A stretch of 64,000 nt of DNA, taken from Tolypothrix tenuis PCC 7101 (lineage in GTDB: Bacteria; Cyanobacteriota; Cyanobacteriia; Cyanobacteriales; Nostocaceae). The stretch is taken from positions 2,911,977 to 2,975,976 of the forward strand of contig NZ_AP018248.1 of assembly GCF_002368295.1 (NCBI RefSeq), read 5' to 3'. The position numbers were made by a program, and so were the translations under genes. The notes beneath the pieces were generated by a model. That model was given only the letters and a program-made list of their open reading frames with translations, did no database searches and had not been told where the DNA came from. Of the stretch, positions 7,907 through 15,184 are shown one piece after another. Position 1 is the first letter of the stretch. The number at the start of each line of letters is the position of its first letter.

Positions 7907-10711
7907 CTACAAATCAAACTCGGCTTTAACTACTGTAGGATCTGCGGTGCGTTGAATGCGGAAACCAAGTTTTTCACAGACTTTTTGCATCCCATGATTT
8001 TCCGCTAAGATATCAGCAGTAATTTTACTGAGTTGCTCATCTCGCCCGATTTCGATGAGTCGTCCGAGTAATTCTGTACCTACACCCTGACATTGAACGC
8101 GATCGCTAACGACAATGGCAAATTCGGCGGTGTTGGTGCCATGTACTTTACTCAAGCGCCCTACTGCTAAGATTTCTTTGGCTTCTTTGGTGGAGTTTTG
8201 CGATTCTACGACTAAGGCAATTTCGCGATCGTAGTCGATAAAGCAAATCCTCGTGAGGCGATCATGGGCGACTCGTTGGCTTAATTTAATTAGATGGAAA
8301 TACCGGAAGTAAACGCTTTCCTCTGAGAGGGTGTGGTGGAATTGCACCATTAAAGGTTCATCTTCGGGACGGATAGGACGGATGGTAACTGGAGTTTGAT
8401 TTCTCATCGTCCATCGTCCTATGTACTGTGTAGGATAGGGGCGAATCGCTAATTTTGGTAGTTGCTCTTCTGTAATGTCGGCATCGTGAAGAATAATCCG
8501 CCCATCTAAGGCAATTAATTGTTCTTCGGAAGCTAGTAAGGGGTTAATATCAATTTCCTTAATCCAGCGTTGTTCAACAACTAATTGGCTAAATGCCACC
8601 ATTAATTGTTCTAAAGCTTCCATATCTATGCTCTTACGCCCTCTAACGCCTGTTAGCGCTTTATGAATCTGCGTTTGCTCCATCATTCGCCGCGCTAGGG
8701 TAGAGTTGAGAGGTGGAAGGGCGATCGCTCTATCTTGGAAAACTTCTACTAGTTGTCCGCCTGTACCAAATAGCAATACTGGCCCAAATTGCGGATCGAG
8801 GCTACTACCAATAATTAGTTCATAACCGTGGGTTTTCACCATTGGTTGCACGGTAACACCCAGGAAGATATCTGGATTTTCGCTACCTAGTTTTGCGTAA
8901 TGAGGATCGGTTTGTACCTTCTCTTGTAAGGCAGATTCAATAGCACGATATGCACGTCTCACGGATTCTGCATCGGTGATATTTAATTGCACACCGCCAA
9001 CATCGGTTTTATGGGTAATAATGTGGGAAAACAGCTTGAGAACGACAGGATAGCCTAATTTTTCTGCACATTCAACCGCTTGCTCCTCATTACGGGCAAT
9101 ACAAGTCCCAACTACAGGAATGCCGTAAGCCGCTAAGATTTCCTTCGATTCAAATTCAGTGAGAATCGTCCGCCCTGCGAGTCTGGCTGTTTGGATGATT
9201 TTATTCACATATTGCCGATTGGGGATACCGGAACCAGAATCAATAGTAGGTAATACAGGGGTTTCGTAGATACCGCGCAAGTTATAGCTAGATTGCCACA
9301 TATAGCTAAATACACGCGCCGCCGTATCTGGATAAGCATAAGTCGGGATACTTTGACGATTTAAAATCATCTCTCCGGCTGCTACATCTGCACCTCCCAT
9401 CCAACTTGCCAGGATGGGTTTAGCTGGCTGAGATTTTTGCTGTGAACTTTCTACATAATGTTTCAGTTGTTCGGCTGTGGCTGTAGGATCTGTCATCGAT
9501 TGCGGTGTGAGAATCACCAATAAGCCATCACTATTAGGGTCTTGAGCCGCAATTTCTAAAGCTTTGGTATATCTTTGAGGATCGGCATCACCCAAAATAT
9601 CAACGGGGTTGTCGTGGCTCCAATGGGTGGGTAAAAATTCGTTGAGGGCGGTGCGAGTTTGCTCGGAAATTGGTGCAACTTCGCCACCTGATGAAATTAA
9701 AGCATCAGTAGCCAGGACACCCGGGCCGCCAGCGTTGGTGAGAATTGTTAGGCGTGGGCCTTTGGGACGGGGTTGTTTGGCTAGCACCTCTGCCATATCG
9801 AACAAGTCAGAGATACTGTTGACGCGCAGGACTCCACAACGACGGAAAGCGGCATCTAAAACTTTATCACTACCTGCTAATGCTCCCGTGTGAGAAGCTG
9901 CAGCTTTGGCGGCGGCTTCGGTACGACCGGCTTTAATAACAATAATTGGTTTAGTTAAAGCTACTTCTCTAGCCGCTGAGAGGAATGACCGGGCATCACC
10001 CACGGATTCCATGTAAATGACAATACTTTTTGTATGGGGATCGTCACCAAGATAATAAATTAAATCGCCCCAGCCCACATCTAGCATAGAACCAAGGGAA
10101 ACGAAGGCGCTAAAACCAACGTTTTCCCGAAAACTCCAATCGAGAATGGCTGTGCAAAGTGCGCCACTTTGACTAATAAAGCCGACGTTTCCAGGACGCG
10201 CCATCGCACTGGCAAAGGTAGCATTTAAACCAGTGTGGGGACTCATCACACCCAAGCAGTTCGGGCCAATAATCCGCATATTACCCAGACGGGCTTGTTG
10301 CAGAATTTGCTGTTCTAAAGCAATACCTTCTGGCCCAGCTTCTTTAAAACCTGCGCTGAGGATAATGGCACTTTTAACCCCGGCTTTGACACAATCAGCA
10401 ATAATACCTGGGACGGTGGGTGCAGGAGTAGCAATTACTGCCAAATCTACTTTTTCTGGAACATCAAAAATTGTTGGGTAAGCTTTGATTCCCAGGATGC
10501 TATTACGTTTGGGATTGACGGGAAAAACAGTACCACCAAAAGGGCTACTAATTAAATTCCATAACAAAGTCCGTCCCACACTACCTTGTTTTTCAGTAGC
10601 ACCAATGACAGCTACATTGCGCGGTGAAAAGATGAAATCGAGGGGATTAGCTTTCTCGGTGCGAAGAATATCGTAGGCAGGTTCGATAATTGAATTTAGT
10701 GTATTTTGCAT
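7907..10711 (-). CDS. Acetate-CoA ligase (ADP-forming)-like protein fused to a GNAT acetyltransferase
   Basis: 934 residues. Domain order: CoA-binding Rossmann domain (about 25-155; NVAVIGATEKQGSVGR), succinyl-CoA-ligase-like domain (about 165-470; FISQSGALC, SHTGALAG with His274), ATP-grasp (about 505-740; FESKEILAAYGIPVVGT), and GNAT (about 785-930; QGVGTELLGRL acetyl-CoA loop). ADP-forming ligases interconvert acetyl-CoA, ADP and Pi with acetate, CoA and ATP. In the related Pat/YfiQ lysine acetyltransferases the ligase part is non-catalytic. Retention of the SHTGALAG histidine suggests it may be active here (inference). It starts 9 bases after the hoxW stop, so it is probably co-transcribed with hoxW; this would couple acetate or ATP formation, or protein acetylation, to hydrogen metabolism. 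Confidence 0.85.
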   Translation of the reverse strand: MQNTLNSIIEPAYDILRTEKANPLDFIFSPRNVAVIGATEKQGSVGRTLLWNLISSPFGGTVFPVNPKRNSILGIKAYPTIFDVPEKVDLAVIATPAPTVPGIIADCVKAGVKSAIILSAGFKEAGPEGIALEQQILQQARLGNMRIIGPNCLGVMSPHTGLNATFASAMARPGNVGFISQSGALCTAILDWSFRENVGFSAFVSLGSMLDVGWGDLIYYLGDDPHTKSIVIYMESVGDARSFLSAAREVALTKPIIVIKAGRTEAAAKAAASHTGALAGSDKVLDAAFRRCGVLRVNSISDLFDMAEVLAKQPRPKGPRLTILTNAGGPGVLATDALISSGGEVAPISEQTRTALNEFLPTHWSHDNPVDILGDADPQRYTKALEIAAQDPNSDGLLVILTPQSMTDPTATAEQLKHYVESSQQKSQPAKPILASWMGGADVAAGEMILNRQSIPTYAYPDTAARVFSYMWQSSYNLRGIYETPVLPTIDSGSGIPNRQYVNKIIQTARLAGRTILTEFESKEILAAYGIPVVGTCIARNEEQAVECAEKLGYPVVLKLFSHIITHKTDVGGVQLNITDAESVRRAYRAIESALQEKVQTDPHYAKLGSENPDIFLGVTVQPMVKTHGYELIIGSSLDPQFGPVLLFGTGGQLVEVFQDRAIALPPLNSTLARRMMEQTQIHKALTGVRGRKSIDMEALEQLMVAFSQLVVEQRWIKEIDINPLLASEEQLIALDGRIILHDADITEEQLPKLAIRPYPTQYIGRWTMRNQTPVTIRPIRPEDEPLMVQFHHTLSEESVYFRYFHLIKLSQRVAHDRLTRICFIDYDREIALVVESQNSTKEAKEILAVGRLSKVHGTNTAEFAIVVSDRVQCQGVGTELLGRLIEIGRDEQLSKITADILAENHGMQKVCEKLGFRIQRTADPTVVKAEFDL

Positions 10712-10720
10712 GAGTTGCGA

Positions 10721-11158
10721 CTACCTGTAATCTTGATTAATAATTTGCGTAATTTTTTCTAAAGCGATCGCCACACCTGTTTCTGCAAATTCTGAAAGGC
10801 GATCGCCTATGGCAAAATTTTCTCCGGGAACAATTACCCACCAAGCTGGGGGACAATAACCATAAAGTGCTTGTGTTAATGCTAAAAGCGATCGCGGATC
10901 TGCTGTATGTCCGGCGATGACGTTAGAAAATTCTGGAGAGAGGGGTTTTACTTGCACTTCAGTACTTTCGGAAGCTACACAAGCATCAATAAAAATTGCT
11001 AAATCAGCACTTGCTAAAGTATCTGCAAGTTCTGGAGTGAGTTGATGAACAGCCAAAGATTTGACGTTGTTAAAATCCAAGGCATGAGCTACACGTTGTC
11101 CAATACCATCATCACTACGTAAGTCATTACCATAACCGATTGCTACTACATTACTCAT
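10721..11158 (-). CDS. hoxW: HoxW, hydrogenase maturation endopeptidase
   Basis: 145 residues, the usual size of HyaD/HybD/HoxW proteases. GYGNDLRSDDGIG (residues 8-20) is the family signature. Candidate nickel ligands are Asp16/Asp17, Asp58 (IFIDAC) and His84 (AGHTADP). HoxW removes the C-terminal peptide of HoxH after nickel insertion. In this window the substrate gene hoxH lies upstream on the same strand, separated by a 652-base gap containing a MITE. A 19-bp motif shared with the hoxU upstream region sits at 11203-11221, 44 bases before the ATG, so hoxW may have its own promoter. Confidence 0.9.
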   Translation of the reverse strand: MSNVVAIGYGNDLRSDDGIGQRVAHALDFNNVKSLAVHQLTPELADTLASADLAIFIDACVASESTEVQVKPLSPEFSNVIAGHTADPRSLLALTQALYGYCPPAWWVIVPGENFAIGDRLSEFAETGVAIALEKITQIINQDYR

Positions 11159-11202
11159 TGTTTTTCGCTCTGCCTCATCTATTGTTAAGTTAAGTAAAAA
11201 AC

Positions 11203-11221
11203 TTGAGGAACTTGTGAGGAT
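11203..11221 (-). promoter_or_regulatory. Shared hox upstream motif, copy at hoxW
   Basis: The plus strand reads TTGAGGAACTTGTGAGGAT. It matches the copy 80 bases before hoxU (14783-14801) at 18 of 19 positions, with partial similarity continuing to the left. On the coding strand it contains two CCTCA units separated by CAAGTT. Candidate operator or leader element. Confidence 0.45.
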
Positions 11222-11502
11222 GTAGGTCGGTACAAATAAAGTTAACTCGCTTCAGACATTATCTGTCAATAGCAAATTGAGTGAGGAGAAGCTGTTTAGA
11301 TAGTTTTATAGAAAAACTTAATCTCAGAATAAGAAAAAATCAAAAAATTGTAACTACAGTTATATTTTCGGAAACTACATATATGAGTTTTATGACATTA
11401 ATTATTCTTATATAAATTTCTCGGTTGATAGCTGAAATTACTGACTGAGGCAGGGAAAAAGTATAACTTGATTTCGCAAGATTAAATATTAGTAAATCTT
11501 AA

Positions 11503-11650
11503 GTAGGGTGTGTTACGGCTATGAAAGGATTCGGGACACAGAGACAATGAAATTTAGCCGTAACGCACCGCCGCGTGGATGGTGCGTTAGGCGCTAAAAT
11601 GCTTATTTGGCGACAAACTATATTGAAAATCAACGCCTAACACACCCTAC
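11503..11650 (+). mobile_element. MITE, family B copy 1 (148 bp)
   Basis: It begins GTAGGGTGTGTTACGGC and ends GCCTAACACACCCTAC. A central palindrome carries GTAACGCACC...GGTGCGTTAG. The copy at 27278-27425 is the same length, in opposite orientation and roughly four-fifths identical. It has no coding capacity, so mobilisation would be in trans. Confidence 0.8.
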
Positions 11651-11734
11651 AATAATTTTATTTTTACTTTATCAATAACCTCTTGGATAACCCATTTTTT
11701 GAAAAAGTGGGGTATCCAGGTAGTATTAGTTAAT

Positions 11735-11766
11735 GGTGCGTTGCGCTGCGCGACAACACACCCTAC
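11735..11766. repeat. GTAGGGTGTGTT-type 32-bp palindrome
   Basis: It runs from GGTGCGTTGCGC to ACACACCCTAC with an internal GCGC centre. Same unit as at 20281-20312 and 45542-45573. Confidence 0.75.
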
Positions 11767-11775
11767 AATTCGCAT

Positions 11776-11803
11776 TAATTACGAATTACGAATTACGAAT
11801 TAC
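11776..11803. repeat. STRR: AATTACG heptamers
   Basis: Four tandem ATTACGA units directly downstream of the hoxH stop codon. Confidence 0.8.
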
Positions 11804-11810
11804 AAAAGCA

Positions 11811-13259
11811 TTAATCCCGCCAAACTTTTTTAACGACTGTACCATCTACACTAACTAATTCAATATGCAATGGCATTTGTCCCACTGCATGAGTTGAACA
11901 ACTTAAACAAGGGTCAAAAGCACGAATACCTGCTTCCACACGGTTTAACATTCCTTCGGGAATTTCTGGGCCATGAATAAAATGTTTAGCAATTTGAGCG
12001 ACGGTACGATTCATCGCTAAATTATTTTGACCTGTGGCAATAATTAAGTTGGCTTTTTGAATTAAGCCATCTTCATCTATTTGATAAAAATGGAATAATG
12101 TGCCGCGTGGTGCTTCGCTGACACCGACTGTTTCTAATTGGTTAATTCCCGCATCAGCACGAAGTCGAGTTGATAGGATATCTGGATCATCGAGTAAAAT
12201 TTCAATGCGCTCAATTGATGCCAAAATTTCAATCAATCGAGCGTAATGGTAGAAGAATGATGAGGTAACTGTGCCTTTACCTTTATCTCGAAATTCTTTT
12301 AACTCTGCATCAGCTAAAGGCGTACCGATATGACTACAAACATTTAACCTTGCTAATGGCCCGACTCGATACATACCACTTTCTGACTGATTACCATTGC
12401 CGTTAGGAAAACCTAAAGGACGATAGTAAGGAGATTTTAAATAAGAATCAGGCTGGACGATTTCGCCAATAAATTCGTAATAGCGGCTTGGGTCGAGTTT
12501 ATCAGCAATAATATTGCCGTCACTGTCTACAAACCGCAGATTGCCGTCGTAATTTTCCCATAAACCTTCAGGTGTAACTAATCCCATAAATAAACTAGGG
12601 AAATTACCAAAGGTTTGGGCTTCTTTTTCATAGGGTTCAAGTAACTTCTTGAACATTCCCAATGCATTGAGTACTGTTTCTCGCGCTTCGGGAATCCGGC
12701 CTTGAATATGGGCGCGTCCTTCTGCGGATAAGGGTTCGCGCACACCACCAGGAATCGCCCAGGATGGGTGAATCTTCCGCCCGCCTAAGATTTCAATAAT
12801 TTCTTGTCCAAATTGGCGCAAGCGGATACCGCCACGGGCAATTTCTGGTTCAGCAGCAATCAAGCCAAAGACGTTACGTTTTTGGGGATCGCTATCCATT
12901 CCTAAGAGTAAATCCGGGCCGCTGAGGTGGAAGAAACTCAAAGCGTGAGATTGGACAATTTGCCCCAAATTCATTAAGCGACGCAGTTTTTCTGCGGTTT
13001 TTGGAATTGTCACCGAGAGTAGGCGATCGCCTGCTTTTGCGGAAGCTAATAGGTGGCTTACCGGACAAATACCACAAATGCGCGCCGTAATTCCTGGCAT
13101 TTCCCAGAAAGGACGACCTTCACAAAATTTTTCAAATCCGCGAAACTCGGTTACATGAAACCGCGCATCACTAACTTGTCCCGTATCATCCAAATAAATC
13201 GATATTTTGGCGTGTCCTTCAATACGGGTGACTGGATCGATGATGATTTTTTGAGACAT
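11811..13259 (-). CDS. hoxH: HoxH, large NiFe subunit of the bidirectional hydrogenase
   Basis: 482 residues. The L1 motif RICGICPVSH gives Cys62 and Cys65; the L2 motif DPCLSCSTH gives Cys451 and Cys454. These four cysteines bind the NiFe(CN)2CO centre. After His457 a 25-residue tail (AVGQMPLHIEL...VWRD) is the peptide HoxW is expected to cut off. N-terminal DPVTRIEGHAKI is also diagnostic. The enzyme is cytosolic or thylakoid-associated and couples H2/H+ to NAD(P)H or ferredoxin in cyanobacteria. It is separated from hoxY by 197 bases of tandem repeats. Confidence 0.97.
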   Translation of the reverse strand: MSQKIIIDPVTRIEGHAKISIYLDDTGQVSDARFHVTEFRGFEKFCEGRPFWEMPGITARICGICPVSHLLASAKAGDRLLSVTIPKTAEKLRRLMNLGQIVQSHALSFFHLSGPDLLLGMDSDPQKRNVFGLIAAEPEIARGGIRLRQFGQEIIEILGGRKIHPSWAIPGGVREPLSAEGRAHIQGRIPEARETVLNALGMFKKLLEPYEKEAQTFGNFPSLFMGLVTPEGLWENYDGNLRFVDSDGNIIADKLDPSRYYEFIGEIVQPDSYLKSPYYRPLGFPNGNGNQSESGMYRVGPLARLNVCSHIGTPLADAELKEFRDKGKGTVTSSFFYHYARLIEILASIERIEILLDDPDILSTRLRADAGINQLETVGVSEAPRGTLFHFYQIDEDGLIQKANLIIATGQNNLAMNRTVAQIAKHFIHGPEIPEGMLNRVEAGIRAFDPCLSCSTHAVGQMPLHIELVSVDGTVVKKVWRD

Positions 13260-13456
13260 AGATGTTGTTGGGATTGGGGAGTGGGGAGTGGGGACTGGGG
13301 ATTGGGGATTGGGGATTGGGGATTGGGGATTGGGGATTGGGGACTGGGAGATGAGGTGCAGAAGCCGGGGAAAAATAACCTATGCCCCATGCCCTATGCC
13401 CCATGCCCTATGCCCCATGCCCTATGCCCCATGCCCTATGCCCCATGCCCTTTGAA
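13260..13456. repeat. Large STRR block inside the hox operon
   Basis: Two arrays lie between hoxY and hoxH: GGGGATT/GGGGACT heptamers (about 13273-13348) and CCCCATG/CCCTATG heptamers (about 13380-13451). The heptamers are contiguous with no spacers, so this is not a CRISPR. A transcript through it would be strongly purine- or pyrimidine-biased. Confidence 0.9.
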
Positions 13457-13999
13457 TTAACCAAACTTCAATAAATCACGTCCTTCTAAATGTGGTTTTT
13501 CGCCCTTCAATAAAGGTTCTAGTACGGCGCGAATTCTATCGGCAGAAGGGGGACAACCAGGTAAGTAAATATCTACTGGAACGAGGGTATGTACTGGCTG
13601 TACTTTATCTAATAATGGCGGGACAATTCCTGGTGCATCTGGTATGGGGCCGTGAAGATCCGCTGCTTCCACATAACAACTCTGCAGGACGGATTCGGTG
13701 CTTAAAGGATTGCGTAAAGCGGTAACATTACCAGTAACGGCACAGTCGCCAAAGGAAATGAGAATTTGCGATCGCTCTCTGACTATGTGCAGAATTTCTA
13801 AATGTTCTTCGTTGGCGATCGCGCCTTCTACTAATACCACATCCACCCATTCGGGGTATTGTTTAATATCAACGAAGGGGCTATAAACTACATCTACCTG
13901 TTCTGCTAAGTCAATTAACCATTCATCTAAATCGAGAAATGACATATGACAGCCAGAACAACCACCTAGCCAAACCGTTGCAAATTTCACACGAACCAT
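13457..13999 (-). CDS. hoxY: HoxY, small subunit of the bidirectional hydrogenase
   Basis: 180 residues, the short form that carries only the proximal [4Fe-4S] cluster. Ligands are Cys14 and Cys17 (GGCSGCHMSFL), Cys86 (FGDCAVTGN) and Cys149 (LPGCPPSADRI). It relays electrons between the HoxH active site and HoxU. Its start overlaps the end of hoxU by 13 bases, which indicates translational coupling. There is no Tat signal, consistent with a cytosolic enzyme. Confidence 0.97.
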   Translation of the reverse strand: MVRVKFATVWLGGCSGCHMSFLDLDEWLIDLAEQVDVVYSPFVDIKQYPEWVDVVLVEGAIANEEHLEILHIVRERSQILISFGDCAVTGNVTALRNPLSTESVLQSCYVEAADLHGPIPDAPGIVPPLLDKVQPVHTLVPVDIYLPGCPPSADRIRAVLEPLLKGEKPHLEGRDLLKFG

Positions 14000-14703
14000 T
14001 GTTTTTTCTCCCGTGCTGTGACAAGGAACTCTAGTTTTGCGCGATCGTGTTGCATTTCACCGACGCTGGAACCTTGGTAAAAAATTGCACCTGTGGGGCA
14101 GGCATTTACACATTTACCGCAGGAAGTACAAGTGCTTGAGGTTCCCCAAGGTTGATTTAAATCAGTAATTACATGGGAATTAGAACCTCTACCTGCCAAG
14201 TCCCAAGTGTGTGCGCCTTCCACTTCGTCACAAACACGGACGCAGCGAGTACAAAGAACACAACGGTTATGGTCAACACCAAAGCGATCGTGAGACACAT
14301 CAACTTTGCGATCGGGGAAATGGTAATTGAGACGCACATGATCCATACCTGTCTCAATTGCCAAGTCTTGCAATTCACAATTGCCATTGGCTACGCACAC
14401 AGAACAAACGTGATTGCCTTCTGCAAACAGCATTTCAATAATTGTGCGGCGGTATTTTTGCAACCGTTCTGAATCGGTTTTCACCTCCATTCCTTCTCCC
14501 ACCTTGGTAACGCAAGCTGGTAAAAGGCGATTGCTACCGGCAATTTCTACCAAACACAGCCGACAAGCACCTATATCGGAGACTCCTTCTAAGTGGCACA
14601 AAGTGGGAATATGAATTCCCGCCTCTCGCGCCGCGTCGAGGATAGTTTCCTCCTCACGGGCGCTAATTAATTGGTTATTGATTGTTAAAGTTTTAACTGA
14701 CAT
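13987..14703 (-). CDS. hoxU: HoxU, Fe-S diaphorase subunit
   Basis: 238 residues homologous to the N-terminus of NuoG. Clusters in order: plant-type [2Fe-2S] with Cys36, Cys47, Cys50 and Cys64; His-Cys [4Fe-4S] with His98, Cys100, Cys103 and Cys109; and two ferredoxin-type [4Fe-4S] sites with Cys148/151/154/158 and Cys192/195/198/202. HoxU wires the HoxYH hydrogenase to the HoxEF diaphorase. The hoxE and hoxF genes are not upstream; the next gene is divergent hcp. This agrees with heterocystous cyanobacteria in which hoxEF lies in a separate cluster. Confidence 0.96.
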   Translation of the reverse strand: MSVKTLTINNQLISAREEETILDAAREAGIHIPTLCHLEGVSDIGACRLCLVEIAGSNRLLPACVTKVGEGMEVKTDSERLQKYRRTIIEMLFAEGNHVCSVCVANGNCELQDLAIETGMDHVRLNYHFPDRKVDVSHDRFGVDHNRCVLCTRCVRVCDEVEGAHTWDLAGRGSNSHVITDLNQPWGTSSTCTSCGKCVNACPTGAIFYQGSSVGEMQHDRAKLEFLVTAREKKQWFV

Positions 14704-14782
14704 TGCTTCTAGTCTCTATCAGAATTAGCCTTTAGTCTTAAGCGTCTTAAATACCCTGCGCCTTGAGTTATAGGCAAAGAGT

Positions 14783-14801
14783 TTGAGGAACTTGTGAAGA
14801 T
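14783..14801 (-). promoter_or_regulatory. Shared hox upstream motif, copy at hoxU
   Basis: The plus strand reads TTGAGGAACTTGTGAAGAT, 79 bases upstream of the hoxU ATG. It differs at one position from the motif before hoxW (11203-11221). Confidence 0.45.
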
Positions 14802-15113
14802 AACAAATGATGAAGTTGTATCATTTACAGCGAAAACTCAAGTAATTGGTTGACTGTTAACGGTTGACGGTTGACTGTCTAGACGGAAAAATTTGTGGCG
14901 TTAGAGTCAAGGCAGCTTCATCCTAATTCAAAAAATAAATTCAGGAAAACAATGTTCAATTTACTTAGTTAAGTATTTTAAACTGTTAATTTGGTTGAGT
15001 AAAAAGCTTATAGGACAAGGTTTATAGCTTCTGAATTTGCTCCTTTCCCCTTTCCCCCTTTTTCCCTTTCCCCATATTCCTACTGATATCTTTACCAAAC
15101 TTTGCAGATTCTC

Positions 15114-15127
15114 TTGACTTAGATCAA
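15114..15127 (+). promoter_or_regulatory. FNR/CRP-like operator upstream of hcp
   Basis: TTGACTTAGATCAA matches the FNR/DNR-type consensus TTGAT-N4-ATCAA at nine of ten positions. It lies 57 bases before the hcp ATG; a class II position (-41.5) would put the transcription start near 15162. Regulators of the CRP/FNR superfamily (FNR, DNR, HcpR) control hcp in many bacteria. Function here is inferred. Confidence 0.5.
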
Positions 15128-15184
15128 GGTTTTACTTGCAAATTGTCAATACTCTAAAGGCATAAAGATTGGAGTGAAAGACTT

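Larger units (their letters stand above)
11159..11810. other. 652-base gap between hoxH and hoxW
   Basis: It contains the hoxU/hoxW shared motif (11203-11221), a 148-bp MITE (11503-11650), a GTAGGGTGTGTT-type palindrome (11735-11766) and an ATTACGA tandem repeat (about 11776-11803). No coding frame is supported. The insertions appear to have opened up what may once have been a tight hoxH-hoxW junction. Confidence 0.65.
14704..15184. other. Divergent hoxU / hcp control region (481 bases)
   Basis: It must hold promoters for hoxU (minus) and hcp (plus). It contains the shared hox motif (14783-14801), a GGTTGACTGTT-type short repeat (about 14850-14880), pyrimidine-rich CCCTTTCCCC runs (about 15044-15073) and the FNR-like palindrome before hcp (15114-15127). 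LexA and AbrB-type regulators bind hox promoters in other cyanobacteria; I could not identify their sites by eye. Confidence 0.65.

Noticed and set aside
13260..13456. CRISPR array inside the hox operon
   Set aside because: Repeats are contiguous heptamers with no unique spacers; this is STRR sequence.
13053..13460. Plus-strand open frame of 135 codons across the hoxH 5' end and repeats
   Set aside because: It is antisense to hoxH for its first half and then reads through heptamer repeats (GDWGLGI...; CPMPYAP...), so composition is an artefact.
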